A stretch of DNA of 64,000 nt from Streptomyces yatensis (GCF_018069625.1 NZ_CP072941.1:1612001-1676000), one strand, 5' to 3'; shown: positions 16,651-25,609, counted from the first letter of the stretch. Numbers and translations are program-made. The notes: generated by a model from the letters alone, not told the origin.

Positions 16651-17721
16651 CTACCCGTCGGCCGACCCCAGCACCTGCCGCAGATCGTAGGAGACCGGCT
16701 CCTCCAGCTGTTCGTAGGTGCACTGGCCGGGCTCCCGGTCCGGGCGCCAGCGCCGGAAGCGGGCGGTGTGCCGGAAGCGGCCGCTCTGCATGTGGTCGTA
16801 GGCCACCTCGCACACCCGCTCCGGGCGCAGCGGCAGCCACGACAGATCCTTGACCCCGGTCCAGCGGCTGGGCGCGCCCGGCATCCGGCCCTTGGCGTGG
16901 GCCTCCTCGCGCGCCCAGTCGGCCCAGGGGTGGCCTTCGACGGTCTCCATGGCCAGCGGCTCCAGCTCGGCCAGCAGCTCCTGGCGGCGGCGCGCGGTGA
17001 AGGCGGCGCTGACGCCCACGTGCTGGAGCCGGCCGGTGGCGTCGTACAGGCCGAGCAGCAGCGAGCCCACTCCCTGGCCGGACTTGTGGACGCGGTACCC
17101 GGCCACCACACAGTCGGCGGTGCGCTCGTGCTTGACCTTGGCCATCACGCGCTCGCCGGGGCGGTAGCGCAGGTCGGGGCTCTTGGCCACGACACCGTCG
17201 AGCCCCGCGCCCTCGTAACTCTCGAACCACTGCCGGGCGACGTCGAGATCGTCGGTGCAGGGGGCCAGGTGCACCGGGTCCGCGGCGTCGCGCAGCGCCT
17301 CGGTCAGTGCCTCGCGGCGTTCGCTGAGCGGGGCTTCCATCAGCGAGGCGTCGCCGAGGGCGAGGATGTCGAACGCCACGAAACTGGCCGGCGTGGTCTC
17401 GGCCAGCATCCGCACCCGGGAGTCGGCGGGGTGGATCCGCTCCAGCAGGGCGTCGAAGTCCAGCCGTCCGCCGCGCACGATGACGATCTCGCCGTCGAGG
17501 ACGCAGCGCGGGGGCAGGTTTTCGAGCAGCGCCTCGGCCAGTTCGGGGAAGTAGCGGGTGAGCGGCTTGGTGGTGCGGCTGCTGATCTCGATCTCGTCCC
17601 CGTCGCGGAAGACGATGGCCCGGAAGCCGTCCCATTTGCCCTCGTACCGCATCCCGGGCGGGATCGTGGCCACGGCCTTGGCCAGCATCGGCTCGACGGG
17701 AGGCATCACCGGAAGGTCCAT
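16651..17721 (-). CDS. ATP-dependent DNA ligase (LigC/LigD-ligase type)
   Basis: The 356-residue enzyme has the covalent-nucleotidyltransfer motif EGKWDGFRAI with the adenylated lysine at residue 29, motif III-like DGEIVIV, motif IV GLDGVVAKSPDLRYRPGER and motif V MAKVKHERTADCVV, followed by an OB-fold C-domain. Its size matches the free-standing actinobacterial ligases that cooperate with Ku and a LigD-type polymerase. It is divergent from that polymerase gene, 78 bp away. No ku gene is in the window. ATG 17721 is the first in-frame start with a normal N-terminus. Confidence 0.93.
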   Translation of the reverse strand: MDLPVMPPVEPMLAKAVATIPPGMRYEGKWDGFRAIVFRDGDEIEISSRTTKPLTRYFPELAEALLENLPPRCVLDGEIVIVRGGRLDFDALLERIHPADSRVRMLAETTPASFVAFDILALGDASLMEAPLSERREALTEALRDAADPVHLAPCTDDLDVARQWFESYEGAGLDGVVAKSPDLRYRPGERVMAKVKHERTADCVVAGYRVHKSGQGVGSLLLGLYDATGRLQHVGVSAAFTARRRQELLAELEPLAMETVEGHPWADWAREEAHAKGRMPGAPSRWTGVKDLSWLPLRPERVCEVAYDHMQSGRFRHTARFRRWRPDREPGQCTYEQLEEPVSYDLRQVLGSADG

Positions 17722-17799
17722 GATGTCCGATTGTGCTCCTGCGACGGACCCAGCGCCCGCCGGGAGGCGGCCCCGGGCGGGCGGGCCTAGCGTGGCCGT

Positions 17800-18804
17800 A
17801 TGGCAGAGTCGGTGGAGCTCACGGTCGGCGGTCGCACGGTGCGGGTGACCAACCCCGGGAAGGTGTACTTCCCGGAGCGCGGGTTCACCAAGCTGGACCT
17901 CGCCCGCTACTACCTGGCGGTCGGCGAGGGCGCGCTGCGGGCGCTGCGGGACCGGCCGACGACGCTGGAGCGCTATCCGGACGGGGTCGACGGGGAGTCG
18001 TTCTTCCAGAAGCGGGCCCCGAAGAACCTCCCGGAGTGGATTCCGACCGGCCGTATCTCCTTCCCCAGCGGGCGGCACGCGGACGAGATCTGCCCCACCG
18101 AGACGGCGGCCGTGGTGTGGGCGGCGAATCTGGGGAGCCTGACCTTCCATCCGTGGCCGGTCCGGCGCGGGGACACCGAACACCCCGATGAGCTGCGGAT
18201 CGACCTCGACCCCCAGCCGGGCACCGACTACGAGGACGCGGTACGGGCCGCGCAGCAGCTGCGCGAGGTGCTGGACGGGCTGGGGCTGCGGGGGTGGCCC
18301 AAGACCTCGGGCGGCCGGGGGCTGCACGTCTTCGTCCCGATCGCGCCGGAGTGGACCTTCACGCAGGTGCGGCGGTCCGCGATCGCGATCGCGCGGGAGC
18401 TGGAGCGGCGGGATCCGGAGCGGGTGACCACCAAGTGGTGGAAGGAGGAGCGCGGCCGGAAGATCTTCGTGGACTACAACCAGACCGCCCGGGACCGCAC
18501 CATCGCCAGCGCCTACTCGGTGCGCCCCCGCCCCCATGCCCCGGTCTCCGCGCCGCTGCGCTGGGAGGAGGTCCCCGACGCCCGGCCGCGCGATTTCGAC
18601 CTGGCCACCATGCCGGTGCGCTACCGCGAGCTGGGCGATGTGCACGCGGACATGGACGAGCACGCCTTCCGGCTGGAGTCCGTGCTGGAGCTGGCCACGC
18701 GGGACGAGCGGGAGCATGGGCTCGGCGACCTCCCCTATCCGCCGGAGCATCCGAAGATGGCGGGCGAGCCGAAGCGGGTGCAGCCGAGCCGGGCCAAGAA
18801 GTGA
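17800..18804 (+). CDS. LigD-type primase-polymerase (NHEJ polymerase domain protein)
   Basis: The 334-residue protein is a free-standing LigD polymerase domain of the archaeo-eukaryotic primase fold. It begins with VTNPGKVYFPERGFTKLDLA, has FFQKRAPKNLPEW near residue 68, the catalytic pair in ELRIDLDPQPG (D135 and D137) and the SGGRGLHVFVPI strand. Such enzymes fill gaps with ribonucleotides before end joining. Ligase and polymerase are split into two divergent genes here, instead of fused as in mycobacterial LigD. Confidence 0.93.
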   Translation: MAESVELTVGGRTVRVTNPGKVYFPERGFTKLDLARYYLAVGEGALRALRDRPTTLERYPDGVDGESFFQKRAPKNLPEWIPTGRISFPSGRHADEICPTETAAVVWAANLGSLTFHPWPVRRGDTEHPDELRIDLDPQPGTDYEDAVRAAQQLREVLDGLGLRGWPKTSGGRGLHVFVPIAPEWTFTQVRRSAIAIARELERRDPERVTTKWWKEERGRKIFVDYNQTARDRTIASAYSVRPRPHAPVSAPLRWEEVPDARPRDFDLATMPVRYRELGDVHADMDEHAFRLESVLELATRDEREHGLGDLPYPPEHPKMAGEPKRVQPSRAKK

Positions 18805-18837
18805 TGGCCGGATTCGCGCGTCTGCGAGAATCGCGCC

Positions 18838-19833
18838 ATGTCCGTCTTCGCTCATCCCGGCCGCCATCGGGTGGCGGTGCTGGTGCGCCACGGGCTGCTG
18901 CCGTTCGAGCTGGGCATGGCGCACCGGCTGTTCGGCCGGGCCGTATCGGCCGCCGGCGAGCCGCTGTACGAGGTGGTGACCTGCGCACTGGTCCCCGGTG
19001 AGGTGCGCACCGACTCCGATGTCACGATGCGGGTCGCCCATGGCCCGGACGCGCTGGGCGAGGCCGACACCGTGCTCGTCCCGGCCGCCAACGAACCGGA
19101 CGAGCCCCAGACCGAGGGCCGTCTGGGCGCCCCGCTCACCGGCGCCTTCGCCCGGATCCGCCCCGGCGCCCGGATCGCCTCGATCTGCACGGGGGCGTTC
19201 GTGCTGGCGGCCGCGGGGCTGCTGGACGGCCGCCGGGCGACGACCCACTGGCAGGAGGTCGACCGGTTCCGGGAGCTGTTCCCGGCCGTCGCGCTCGATC
19301 CGGACGTCCTCTACGCGGACGAGGGCGAGGTGCTGACCTCGGCCGGGGACGCCGCCGGTATCGACCTGATCCTGCATATGATCCGGTGCGACCACGGCGC
19401 GGCGGTGGCGGGCGAGGTCGCCCGCGGCTCGGTCGTGGCGCCGCATCGCGACGGCGGCCAGGCGCAGTTCATCCGGCGGCCGGTGCCGGAGCAGCGCGGC
19501 GGCTCCACCGGCGCGGCCCGCGCCTGGGCGCTGACCCGGCTCGACCGACCGCCGACCCTGCGGGAGCTGGCCGAGCGGGAATCGATGAGCGTACGGACCT
19601 TCTCCCGGCGGTTCCGCGAGGAGGTGGGGATGACCCCGGTGCAGTGGCTGACCCAGCGGCGCCTCGAGCGCGCCCGGCAGCTGCTGGAGGAGACCGATCT
19701 GCCGGTGGACCGGATCGCGGCGGACGCGGGCTTCGGCACCGCCGCCTCGCTGCGGCAGCATCTGCACACCGCCCTCGGGGTGTCACCGAGCGCCTACCGC
19801 TCCACCTTCCGGGGCAGCGTGGCCCGCCCCTAG
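18838..19833 (+). CDS. GlxA-family AraC-type transcriptional regulator
   Basis: The 331-residue protein has an N-terminal DJ-1/PfpI domain (residues 5-170; RIASICTGAFVLAAAGLLDG contains the nucleophile-elbow cysteine) and a C-terminal pair of AraC helix-turn-helices (LRELAERESMSVRTFSRRF and VDRIAADAGFGTAASLRQHL). The architecture is that of GlxA regulators. It follows the polymerase gene by 33 bp, but a functional link is unclear. Target genes cannot be inferred. Confidence 0.93.
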   Translation: MSVFAHPGRHRVAVLVRHGLLPFELGMAHRLFGRAVSAAGEPLYEVVTCALVPGEVRTDSDVTMRVAHGPDALGEADTVLVPAANEPDEPQTEGRLGAPLTGAFARIRPGARIASICTGAFVLAAAGLLDGRRATTHWQEVDRFRELFPAVALDPDVLYADEGEVLTSAGDAAGIDLILHMIRCDHGAAVAGEVARGSVVAPHRDGGQAQFIRRPVPEQRGGSTGAARAWALTRLDRPPTLRELAERESMSVRTFSRRFREEVGMTPVQWLTQRRLERARQLLEETDLPVDRIAADAGFGTAASLRQHLHTALGVSPSAYRSTFRGSVARP

Positions 19834-19982
19834 GGTCGGGCGGGCCGCGGCGGAGCCGCGCGCATCGATACTTCCCTCCCCTCGCCCTTCCCGCTGCCAG
19901 GGGCTTCGCCCCCGACCCCGGGGCCTGGGGCGGAGCCCCAGTTGAGGGAAGGGGCGGGGAGGGGAACAGCCCGCCGCGGGCG
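19834..19982. repeat. Dispersed intergenic repeat, copy 2, with nested hairpins
   Basis: The gap holds gccgcggcggagccgcgcgcatcgata, two hairpins (ggggcttcgcccc; ggggcctggggcggagcccc) and gggaaggggcggggaggggaacagcccgccgc. Parts recur at 16540-16625, 26530-26585, 29160-29205 and 52340-52420. It probably also terminates the two convergent genes. Confidence 0.65.
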
Positions 19983-21128
19983 TCACGGCCCGTCGGACAC
20001 CCCCTGGTGGCGGACCGTGAACTGGCCGGTGCCCAGGGTGTGGAACCAGGTCTGGATCCGATGTTCGTTGTGGGTGGTGGCGAGCGAGAGAAGCAGCAGC
20101 AGCCGGGCCTTCTGCGGGGTCAGGTCCTGGGCGCCGATGACGCCGTGGACATCGGGGTCGTAGACCGCGCCGGAGCCGGTGCGCGAGGCGGAGACCATGA
20201 CCACCCCGTTCTTGACGGCGTCGTCCCGGGCCTCGGTCATGGCCGGGGAGAGTCCGCCCGCCCCGGTGCCCGCGGTGACGATCCCGGCCGCCCCGGCGTC
20301 GGCGAACGCCTTGATGGCCTGGGGTCCGGCGCCCTGGTAGCTGTAGGCGATATCGACCTTGGGCAGCGGCCGCCGGGCGATCCGGTCGAGGTCGAACGGG
20401 GTCTTCCAGCCGGGCTTGCCGCACTGCTCGACCCGGGCGGGTGCCCGGTCGACGCGGATGTGGTTCTGGTCGATGACGCCGAGTTCCCCGCTGCTGCCGC
20501 TGCTGAACGCGTTCAGCCGCAGGGTGTCGGACTTGCGCACCTCGCGGGCGGCGTGGATCTGGTCGTTGAGCATCACCACGGCGCCGAAGCAGGTGGTGCG
20601 CCCGCTGGCCGCGAGGTGGATGGCGTTGTAGAGGTTGGCCGGGGCGTCGGAGCCGATCACCGTCCAGGGCCGCATGGAGCCGGTGAGCACCACGGGCTTG
20701 TCGCTGCGGACGGTCAGGTCCAGCCAGTACGCGAACTCCTCCATGGTGTCGGTGCCGGTGGTGACCACCACCCCGTCGTTGAACTTCAGGGCGTGGTCGA
20801 CGGCGGCGGTGAGGCGGCGGTACTCGGCGATCGTGTAGTTGTTGGAGTCCTTGTTGCCGAACTGCTGGGTGGTCACGTCCGCGATCCGGTTCACCTCGGG
20901 CCTGAGGTCGTTGACCAGCCGGGACACCCGGAGCTTCCCCGCCTCGTAGTCGTCGAAGGACACCTTGGACTTGCTGACGCCCGCGATGGTGCCTCCCGTG
21001 CCGATGACCGCGACCTTGGGGGTGGGCCTGGGGTCCGGCTCCGTGGCACCGGCGAGGGAGGCCGTGGTCCCCAGGGCGACGGCCGCCAGGGCGGTCACTA
21101 CGGTGAAGCGGCGGGCGAGCTGAGCCAT
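19983..21128 (-). CDS. Exported type II L-asparaginase
   Basis: The 381-residue protein starts with a Sec-type signal (RRFTVVTALAAVALGTTASLAGA) and continues as an L-asparaginase. The first catalytic threonine is in KVAVIGTGGTIAG, the second in VVTTGTDTMEEFAYWLDL, and LTGSMRPWTVIGSDAPANLYNA is the conserved substrate loop. It would hydrolyse asparagine outside the cell, yielding aspartate and ammonia. Its length is normal for secreted actinobacterial enzymes. It is probably monocistronic; the phosphatase gene upstream is 46 bp away on the same strand. Confidence 0.94.
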   Translation of the reverse strand: MAQLARRFTVVTALAAVALGTTASLAGATEPDPRPTPKVAVIGTGGTIAGVSKSKVSFDDYEAGKLRVSRLVNDLRPEVNRIADVTTQQFGNKDSNNYTIAEYRRLTAAVDHALKFNDGVVVTTGTDTMEEFAYWLDLTVRSDKPVVLTGSMRPWTVIGSDAPANLYNAIHLAASGRTTCFGAVVMLNDQIHAAREVRKSDTLRLNAFSSGSSGELGVIDQNHIRVDRAPARVEQCGKPGWKTPFDLDRIARRPLPKVDIAYSYQGAGPQAIKAFADAGAAGIVTAGTGAGGLSPAMTEARDDAVKNGVVMVSASRTGSGAVYDPDVHGVIGAQDLTPQKARLLLLLSLATTHNEHRIQTWFHTLGTGQFTVRHQGVSDGP

Positions 21129-21174
21129 CGGGACGTCGTTTCATCGATGGGGTGGGTGCTGTGTCGGCCCTTGT

Positions 21175-23283
21175 TCAGCCACTTTCCACGGTAACCACGG
21201 ACGTCTCCGGCAGGCGAGGGCGGCGCAGCCGGGCCAGCAGCAGGGCCACATCGTCGTCCGGCGCCCCGTGCAGCGCGGCCAGCACCTGGTCGCAGATCCG
21301 CTCCAGCGGGCCCTGGTGCCGGCGCAGCAGCTGGACCAGGGTGTGCAGTCCGACGTCGAGGGACTGATGGCGCTTTTCCACCAGGCCGTCGGTGAACAGG
21401 GCCAGCAGCGCCCCCTCGGCCAGCTCCCGCTCCACCGAGGCGAAGGGGACGCCGCCGACGCCCAGCGGCGCGCCGGTGGGGATGTCGATGAGTTCGGCGT
21501 CCCCGCCGGGATGCACCAGCACCGGCGGCAGATGGCCGGCCGTGGACATCTCGCACCGCCCGGTGCGCGGATCGCAGACCGCGTAGAGACAGGTGGCGAT
21601 GGACTCCCCCAGGCTGGGCGTGATCTCGTCGAGATGGCACAGCACCTGGGCCGGGGGCAGGTCGAGCCGGGAGAAGGCCCGGGTGGCGGTGCGCAGCTGG
21701 CCCATGATCGCCGCGGCGTGGATGCCCTTGCCCATCACGTCGCCGACCACCAGCCCGACCCGGCCGTCCGGGAGCGGCAGCACATCGAACCAGTCGCCGC
21801 CGGCGGCGCTGACCGCGGGCAGATACCGGGAGGCGATCTCCAGGCCGTCCAGGTCGCGCGGCTGCTGGGAGAGCAGGCTGCGCTGGAGGGTGAGCGCGGC
21901 GTCGCGTTCGCGGGCGTAGAGCCGGGCGTTGTCGATGCACAGGGCGGCGCGGATGGCCAGTTCGCAGGCGAGGGTGAGGTCCTCCTCGTCGAACGGCCTG
22001 GGGTTGATGGTGCGGTGCAGGCTGAGGGTGCCGAGCACACTGCCGCGGGCGATCAGCGGGGCGGCGATGTACGAGTGCACGCCCTCGCGCAGCAGCACCC
22101 GGGCGGCGTCGTCGTCCCGGGCGATCCGCCGGACGTCCTGCTCGGTCACGTGCGGCACCAGGATCGGCCGGGCCTCGCGGACGCACTGGGTGATCAGCCG
22201 GGTGGGCTCGTAGCGGGCGATCTCGCCGACCGGGTCCGCCGCGTGGACGGCGTCGGTGGGGTAGCCGGCGGCGACGGCCAGCGCCCGGAAGCGGGCGGAG
22301 CCGTCGGCCCACACCCGGGGGGTGGCCTCGCGGTGCACCACGGAGTCCAGGACGTCGACGGCCGCGAGGTCGGCGAGCCGGGGCACGGTCACATCGGCGA
22401 GTTCCTGGGCGGTCTGCCGCAGATCCAGCGTGGTGCCGATGCGGACGCTGGCGTCGGCGATCACGGCCAGCCGCTCGCGCGCCTCGGCGATCTCGCTGGT
22501 CTCCCGGTGGCGCCGGGAGATGTCCATGATGGAGACGGCGACGCCGAGGATCCGGCCGCTGGGGTCCTCCAGCCGGTAGTACGACTCCGACCAGGCGTGG
22601 TCATGGTCGGGGTCGGCCGGGGTCCGGCCGATGCTCTGCTGGTCCAGCAGCGGTTCACCGGACTCCAGCACATGCCGCATCGCGGCCTCGATGGCCTCGA
22701 CGTCGAGCCCGGGCAGCACCTCCCCGAGGCGGTGGCCGCGCACCTGGGGCTCGGTGATGGAGTTCATCTGCTGGAGGGCCGGGTTGGCGCGCAGCCAGCG
22801 CAGCTCGGTGTCGAACACCGCGAGCCCCACCGGCGACTGTCCGATCAGGAAGCCGGACACGGCCAGATCGGTCTCCAGCCGCCGTACGGTCCCCTCGTCG
22901 GCGGCCAGCCCGAGCGCGTAGCCCTCGCCGTGGGCGTCGCGCAGGCCCATGGTGCGGAACTCCACCTTCAGGGTGGAGCCGTCCGGGCGGCGGACCGGGA
23001 AGACGCCGGCCCAGGTGTCGCCCGCCCGTACGCGTGCGAAGAGCTCCACGGCCGCGCGCCGGTCCTTCGGGTGGACCAGCAGCTTGTCCGCGCGGCGCCC
23101 CAGCGCCTCGGCCGCGCGGTAACCGAACAGTTGTTCAGCCTCCGGGCTCCACAGTGCGATCCGCCCCTCGACGTCCAGCGCCACGGCGGCGACCCGCAGC
23201 AGATCGAGCACTCCTCCCGGGGCGGTCGCCATGCTGCCGATACCCGCCTCGTCCTCCTGGTCAACAGGGTCATGCGTGGTCAT
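21175..23283 (-). CDS. PAS-PAS-GAF-SpoIIE (PP2C-type) serine phosphatase
   Basis: The 702-residue protein has an N-terminal PAS domain (~25-130; RIALWSPEAEQLFGYRAAEAL), a second PAS-like domain (~145-255), a GAF domain (~270-440) and a C-terminal SpoIIE/RsbU PP2C phosphatase (~465-690) with ACDWF-like AGGDWFDVLPLPDG, VVGDVMGKGIHAA and LFTDGLVE metal-binding motifs. These proteins dephosphorylate anti-anti-sigma factors in partner-switching systems. No STAS protein is adjacent. There is no membrane segment, so input is likely cytoplasmic. Confidence 0.93.
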   Translation of the reverse strand: MTTHDPVDQEDEAGIGSMATAPGGVLDLLRVAAVALDVEGRIALWSPEAEQLFGYRAAEALGRRADKLLVHPKDRRAAVELFARVRAGDTWAGVFPVRRPDGSTLKVEFRTMGLRDAHGEGYALGLAADEGTVRRLETDLAVSGFLIGQSPVGLAVFDTELRWLRANPALQQMNSITEPQVRGHRLGEVLPGLDVEAIEAAMRHVLESGEPLLDQQSIGRTPADPDHDHAWSESYYRLEDPSGRILGVAVSIMDISRRHRETSEIAEARERLAVIADASVRIGTTLDLRQTAQELADVTVPRLADLAAVDVLDSVVHREATPRVWADGSARFRALAVAAGYPTDAVHAADPVGEIARYEPTRLITQCVREARPILVPHVTEQDVRRIARDDDAARVLLREGVHSYIAAPLIARGSVLGTLSLHRTINPRPFDEEDLTLACELAIRAALCIDNARLYARERDAALTLQRSLLSQQPRDLDGLEIASRYLPAVSAAGGDWFDVLPLPDGRVGLVVGDVMGKGIHAAAIMGQLRTATRAFSRLDLPPAQVLCHLDEITPSLGESIATCLYAVCDPRTGRCEMSTAGHLPPVLVHPGGDAELIDIPTGAPLGVGGVPFASVERELAEGALLALFTDGLVEKRHQSLDVGLHTLVQLLRRHQGPLERICDQVLAALHGAPDDDVALLLARLRRPRLPETSVVTVESG

Positions 23284-23381
23284 ACCGGCACCTCACCGGC
23301 TCGCCGTGCCCTCCTACTGTCATACCTCGCCCGGCGGGCCACCGCACACGGGTATGACGCGGGCACGCTACAGATCCCGGA

Positions 23382-24236
23382 TCAGATGGTGAAGGGCCGC
23401 TGCCGGGCGAAGGCGGAGTTCGGCGCGCCCACCTGGAAGAGGTGGGGCGTCTGGTCGGGCGGCATCCGCTTGACGATCTCACGGTGCAGTCCGCGGTAGC
23501 TGCCCGCGAAGGCACCGCCCCGCCAGACCTCCAGCAGCGTGGCGGTGAACAGGCCGTTGACGATTCCGTCGGCGGAGGTCTGGTTGTCCTGGCAGCCGGA
23601 GATCTGCAGCACGCTGGCGTCGATTCTGGCGAGGTCCTTGGCGGTGCGGGTGTTCTGGATGCGGTCGTAGGCGTCCCGGTCGCGCCGGTAGACGGCGGAC
23701 TGCACCGACTGGGGCATGGCCCGGATCCTGCGGCCGACCTCCGCGGGGTCGGCGGTGCTGAAGCGCCGGTCGAGCTCCTGGGCGCTGAGCAGCTCGGGCA
23801 GCCGCCGGGCCACGGTGCCGCTGTGGCAGCTGTCGGAGAGCAGCCAGATCCGCACCCCCTTGGCGAACTTTCCGAACAGCTCGAAGAGCTCGTCGTCGAC
23901 CAGCTGCCGGTCGTGGAGCACCCAGGTCTCGTCCAGCCGGTCCCCGGTCTCGTCGTGGTTGAGATCGGGCACCTGACCGCCGTGGCCCGAGTAGGTGAGG
24001 AAGAGGATGTCCCCCTCGGCCAGCCGCCCGGCCGCGGCCTCCAGGGTGGCGGTGACGGTCTCCGCGGTGGCGGCCGGGCTCAGCAGCGGGTCGGTCACAT
24101 CGAACCCCGCGGCGTCGGCGATCCCGGCCATGTCGACGGCGTCCTGCTCGCAGGCGCCCAGCTCACCGCTCCAGCCGTCGTAGGCGGCGGGGTCGACCTG
24201 GTTGAGTCCGATATGGACGGAGAGGCCGGTTGACAT
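23382..24236 (-). CDS. Caspase-family (C14) cysteine protease, orthocaspase-like
   Basis: The 284-residue protein has a caspase p20-like fold: HIGLNQVDPAAY at the start, the histidine in LTYSGHGGQVPDL (His85) and the cysteine in LLSDSCHSGTVA (Cys137), spaced as in metacaspases. Bacterial relatives cleave after Arg or Lys. There is no added WD40, TPR or membrane domain, and no signal peptide. ATG 24236 is preferred to a start 13 codons upstream because AGGAG lies 5 bp before it. It lies 98 bp downstream of the divergent-free end of the phosphatase gene start, same strand. Confidence 0.9.
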   Translation of the reverse strand: MSTGLSVHIGLNQVDPAAYDGWSGELGACEQDAVDMAGIADAAGFDVTDPLLSPAATAETVTATLEAAAGRLAEGDILFLTYSGHGGQVPDLNHDETGDRLDETWVLHDRQLVDDELFELFGKFAKGVRIWLLSDSCHSGTVARRLPELLSAQELDRRFSTADPAEVGRRIRAMPQSVQSAVYRRDRDAYDRIQNTRTAKDLARIDASVLQISGCQDNQTSADGIVNGLFTATLLEVWRGGAFAGSYRGLHREIVKRMPPDQTPHLFQVGAPNSAFARQRPFTI

Positions 24237-24459
24237 GGGGGCTCCTAGGGTCGAGGACGCGCGGCGGCTCACCACCGCTCGTCACTAAGCGATGATGCGG
24301 GGCCGCGCACCGCCATGCCCGTTCTCCGGCCCATCCGGAGGAGGAGCCCCTCGGGAGTCGCCCCCTGGCCGAGGAGGAGCCCCACCGGAGGAGACATCCG
24401 TCAGCGGAGGCGCCCCGCCGACGTGGCGCCCCGCGCGCCCAACGGCCCCGCCCCGGCCG
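24237..24459. other. Intergenic region with degenerate gaggagcccc repeats
   Basis: The 223-bp gap between the caspase gene start and the TetR gene stop contains several ggaggaggagcccc-like blocks at 24337-24420. No credible coding frame is present; the apparent small frames are GC-bias shadows. Confidence 0.4.
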
Positions 24460-25071
24460 TCACTCCCCGTGCGGCCGGGCGCCCAGGGCCCGCAGCGCCA
24501 TATCGGCGGCGCGCTCGAAGTAGCCGGGCTCCAGGGCCGCCCCACGGGCCGAGACGCGCCAGTAGACCAGCCCGCCGAGCAGATCGAGCGCCAGCTCGCG
24601 GTCGAGGTCCCGCGGCAGCTCACCGCGCTCGGCCGCCCGGTCCAGCATGCCGATGGCGCGGGCGCGCCGCGGCTCGCCGACGCAGCGGGCCAGGGCCTGG
24701 AACAGCTCCTCGTCCCGCTGCGCCTCGGCGATCAGGTCCGGCAGGATCCGCGAGAACCGCGGATGGGTCAGCCAGTCGGCGACCGCGTGCAGTGCGGCCA
24801 GCACATCGCCGCGCAGGGATCCGGTGTCGGGCTCCTCGACCAGGGCGACGCTCAGCTCCGATACGACCGCGATGACCATCCGCTGTTTGGAGGGCCACCG
24901 CCGGTACAGGGCGCTCTTGCCCACTCCGGCCCGTTTGGCCACGGCCTCCATCGACAGCCGGCCGTATCCGTGCTCCGCGAGTTCGTCCAGAACGGCCTCG
25001 GCGATGGCGGCGGTCTTGTCCGCACGCAGGGTGGCGGCGCCGCTCGGGGGGCGCCGGTTGGTGTCCGACAT
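24460..25071 (-). CDS. TetR-family transcriptional repressor
   Basis: The 203-residue protein has a typical TetR N-terminus (AIAEAVLDELAEHGYGRLSM, then VAKRAGVGKSALYRRWPSKQ) and a C-terminal ligand/dimer domain of the TetR_C_11 kind. It is divergent from the SnoaL/NmrA pair, and two palindromes centred on GGTACC lie between them, so it likely represses both its own gene and that pair. The inducer is unknown. Confidence 0.92.
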   Translation of the reverse strand: MSDTNRRPPSGAATLRADKTAAIAEAVLDELAEHGYGRLSMEAVAKRAGVGKSALYRRWPSKQRMVIAVVSELSVALVEEPDTGSLRGDVLAALHAVADWLTHPRFSRILPDLIAEAQRDEELFQALARCVGEPRRARAIGMLDRAAERGELPRDLDRELALDLLGGLVYWRVSARGAALEPGYFERAADMALRALGARPHGE

Positions 25072-25092
25072 GGCTTCGAGGTTAACAGATGG

Positions 25093-25149
25093 ACGGGACG
25101 GTACCGTCTCGTTCTATGATGGACGGACGGGACGGTACCGTTCCGTCCG
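25093..25149. promoter_or_regulatory. Tandem palindromic operator for the TetR regulator
   Basis: Two palindromes share acgggacggtaccgt: one at 25093-25112 (20 bp, one mismatched pair) and a longer one at 25124-25149 (26 bp, one mismatched pair). Their centres are 34 bp apart, both on a KpnI-like GGTACC core. They occupy the only gap between the tetR start and the divergent SnoaL gene. Confidence 0.75.
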
Positions 25150-25186
25150 TTGGTGATGACATTCCCCTGTGAGAAAGAAGTAGGTC

Positions 25187-25609
25187 ATGGACGACCGCAT
25201 CAAGGTGTTCGAGCGGGCGAAGGAACTGCTGCTCGACCACGACATGATGGGATTCGCGAACCTGTGGGCCGTCGACGGCACCATGGAGTTCCCCTTCGCT
25301 CCGGCCGGCCGGCCGCGCCTGCTGGAAGGGCGTGAGGCCGTGCGCGCATATGTGCGGGACTACGCCGACCACATCGATCTGCGCGGCGTCGCACATCAGG
25401 TCATCCACCGCACCGAGGACCCCGAGGTGCTGATCGTGGAGTTCTCGATGGACGCCGTGGCCGTTTCGTCCGGCCGTCCGCTGCGCCCCTCGTACATCGC
25501 CGTCATCACCGTCCGGAACGGCGAGATCGCCTCGTACCGCGACTACTGGAACCCGCTGATGCTCAGCGAGGTCGGCTTCGGTGCCGAGGAGGACCGGACC
25601 GATGACTGA
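25187..25609 (+). CDS. SnoaL-like / NTF2-superfamily protein
   Basis: The 140-residue protein has the NTF2-like layout: two N-terminal helices (VFERAKELLLDHDMMGFANL), then a curved sheet ending VRNGEIASYRDYWNPLML. This resembles PhzA/B and SnoaL-like proteins, which form a hydrophobic pocket and act as isomerases, cyclases or binding proteins. Function here is undefined. It is the first gene after the TetR operator and overlaps the NmrA-like gene by 8 bp, so the pair is one operon, probably for a small-molecule response. Confidence 0.85.
   Translation: MDDRIKVFERAKELLLDHDMMGFANLWAVDGTMEFPFAPAGRPRLLEGREAVRAYVRDYADHIDLRGVAHQVIHRTEDPEVLIVEFSMDAVAVSSGRPLRPSYIAVITVRNGEIASYRDYWNPLMLSEVGFGAEEDRTDD

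Noticed and set aside
21268..23499. 743-codon plus-strand frame opposite the SpoIIE phosphatase
   Set aside because: Antisense to a protein with clear PAS, GAF and PP2C motifs; no ribosome site and low-complexity composition.
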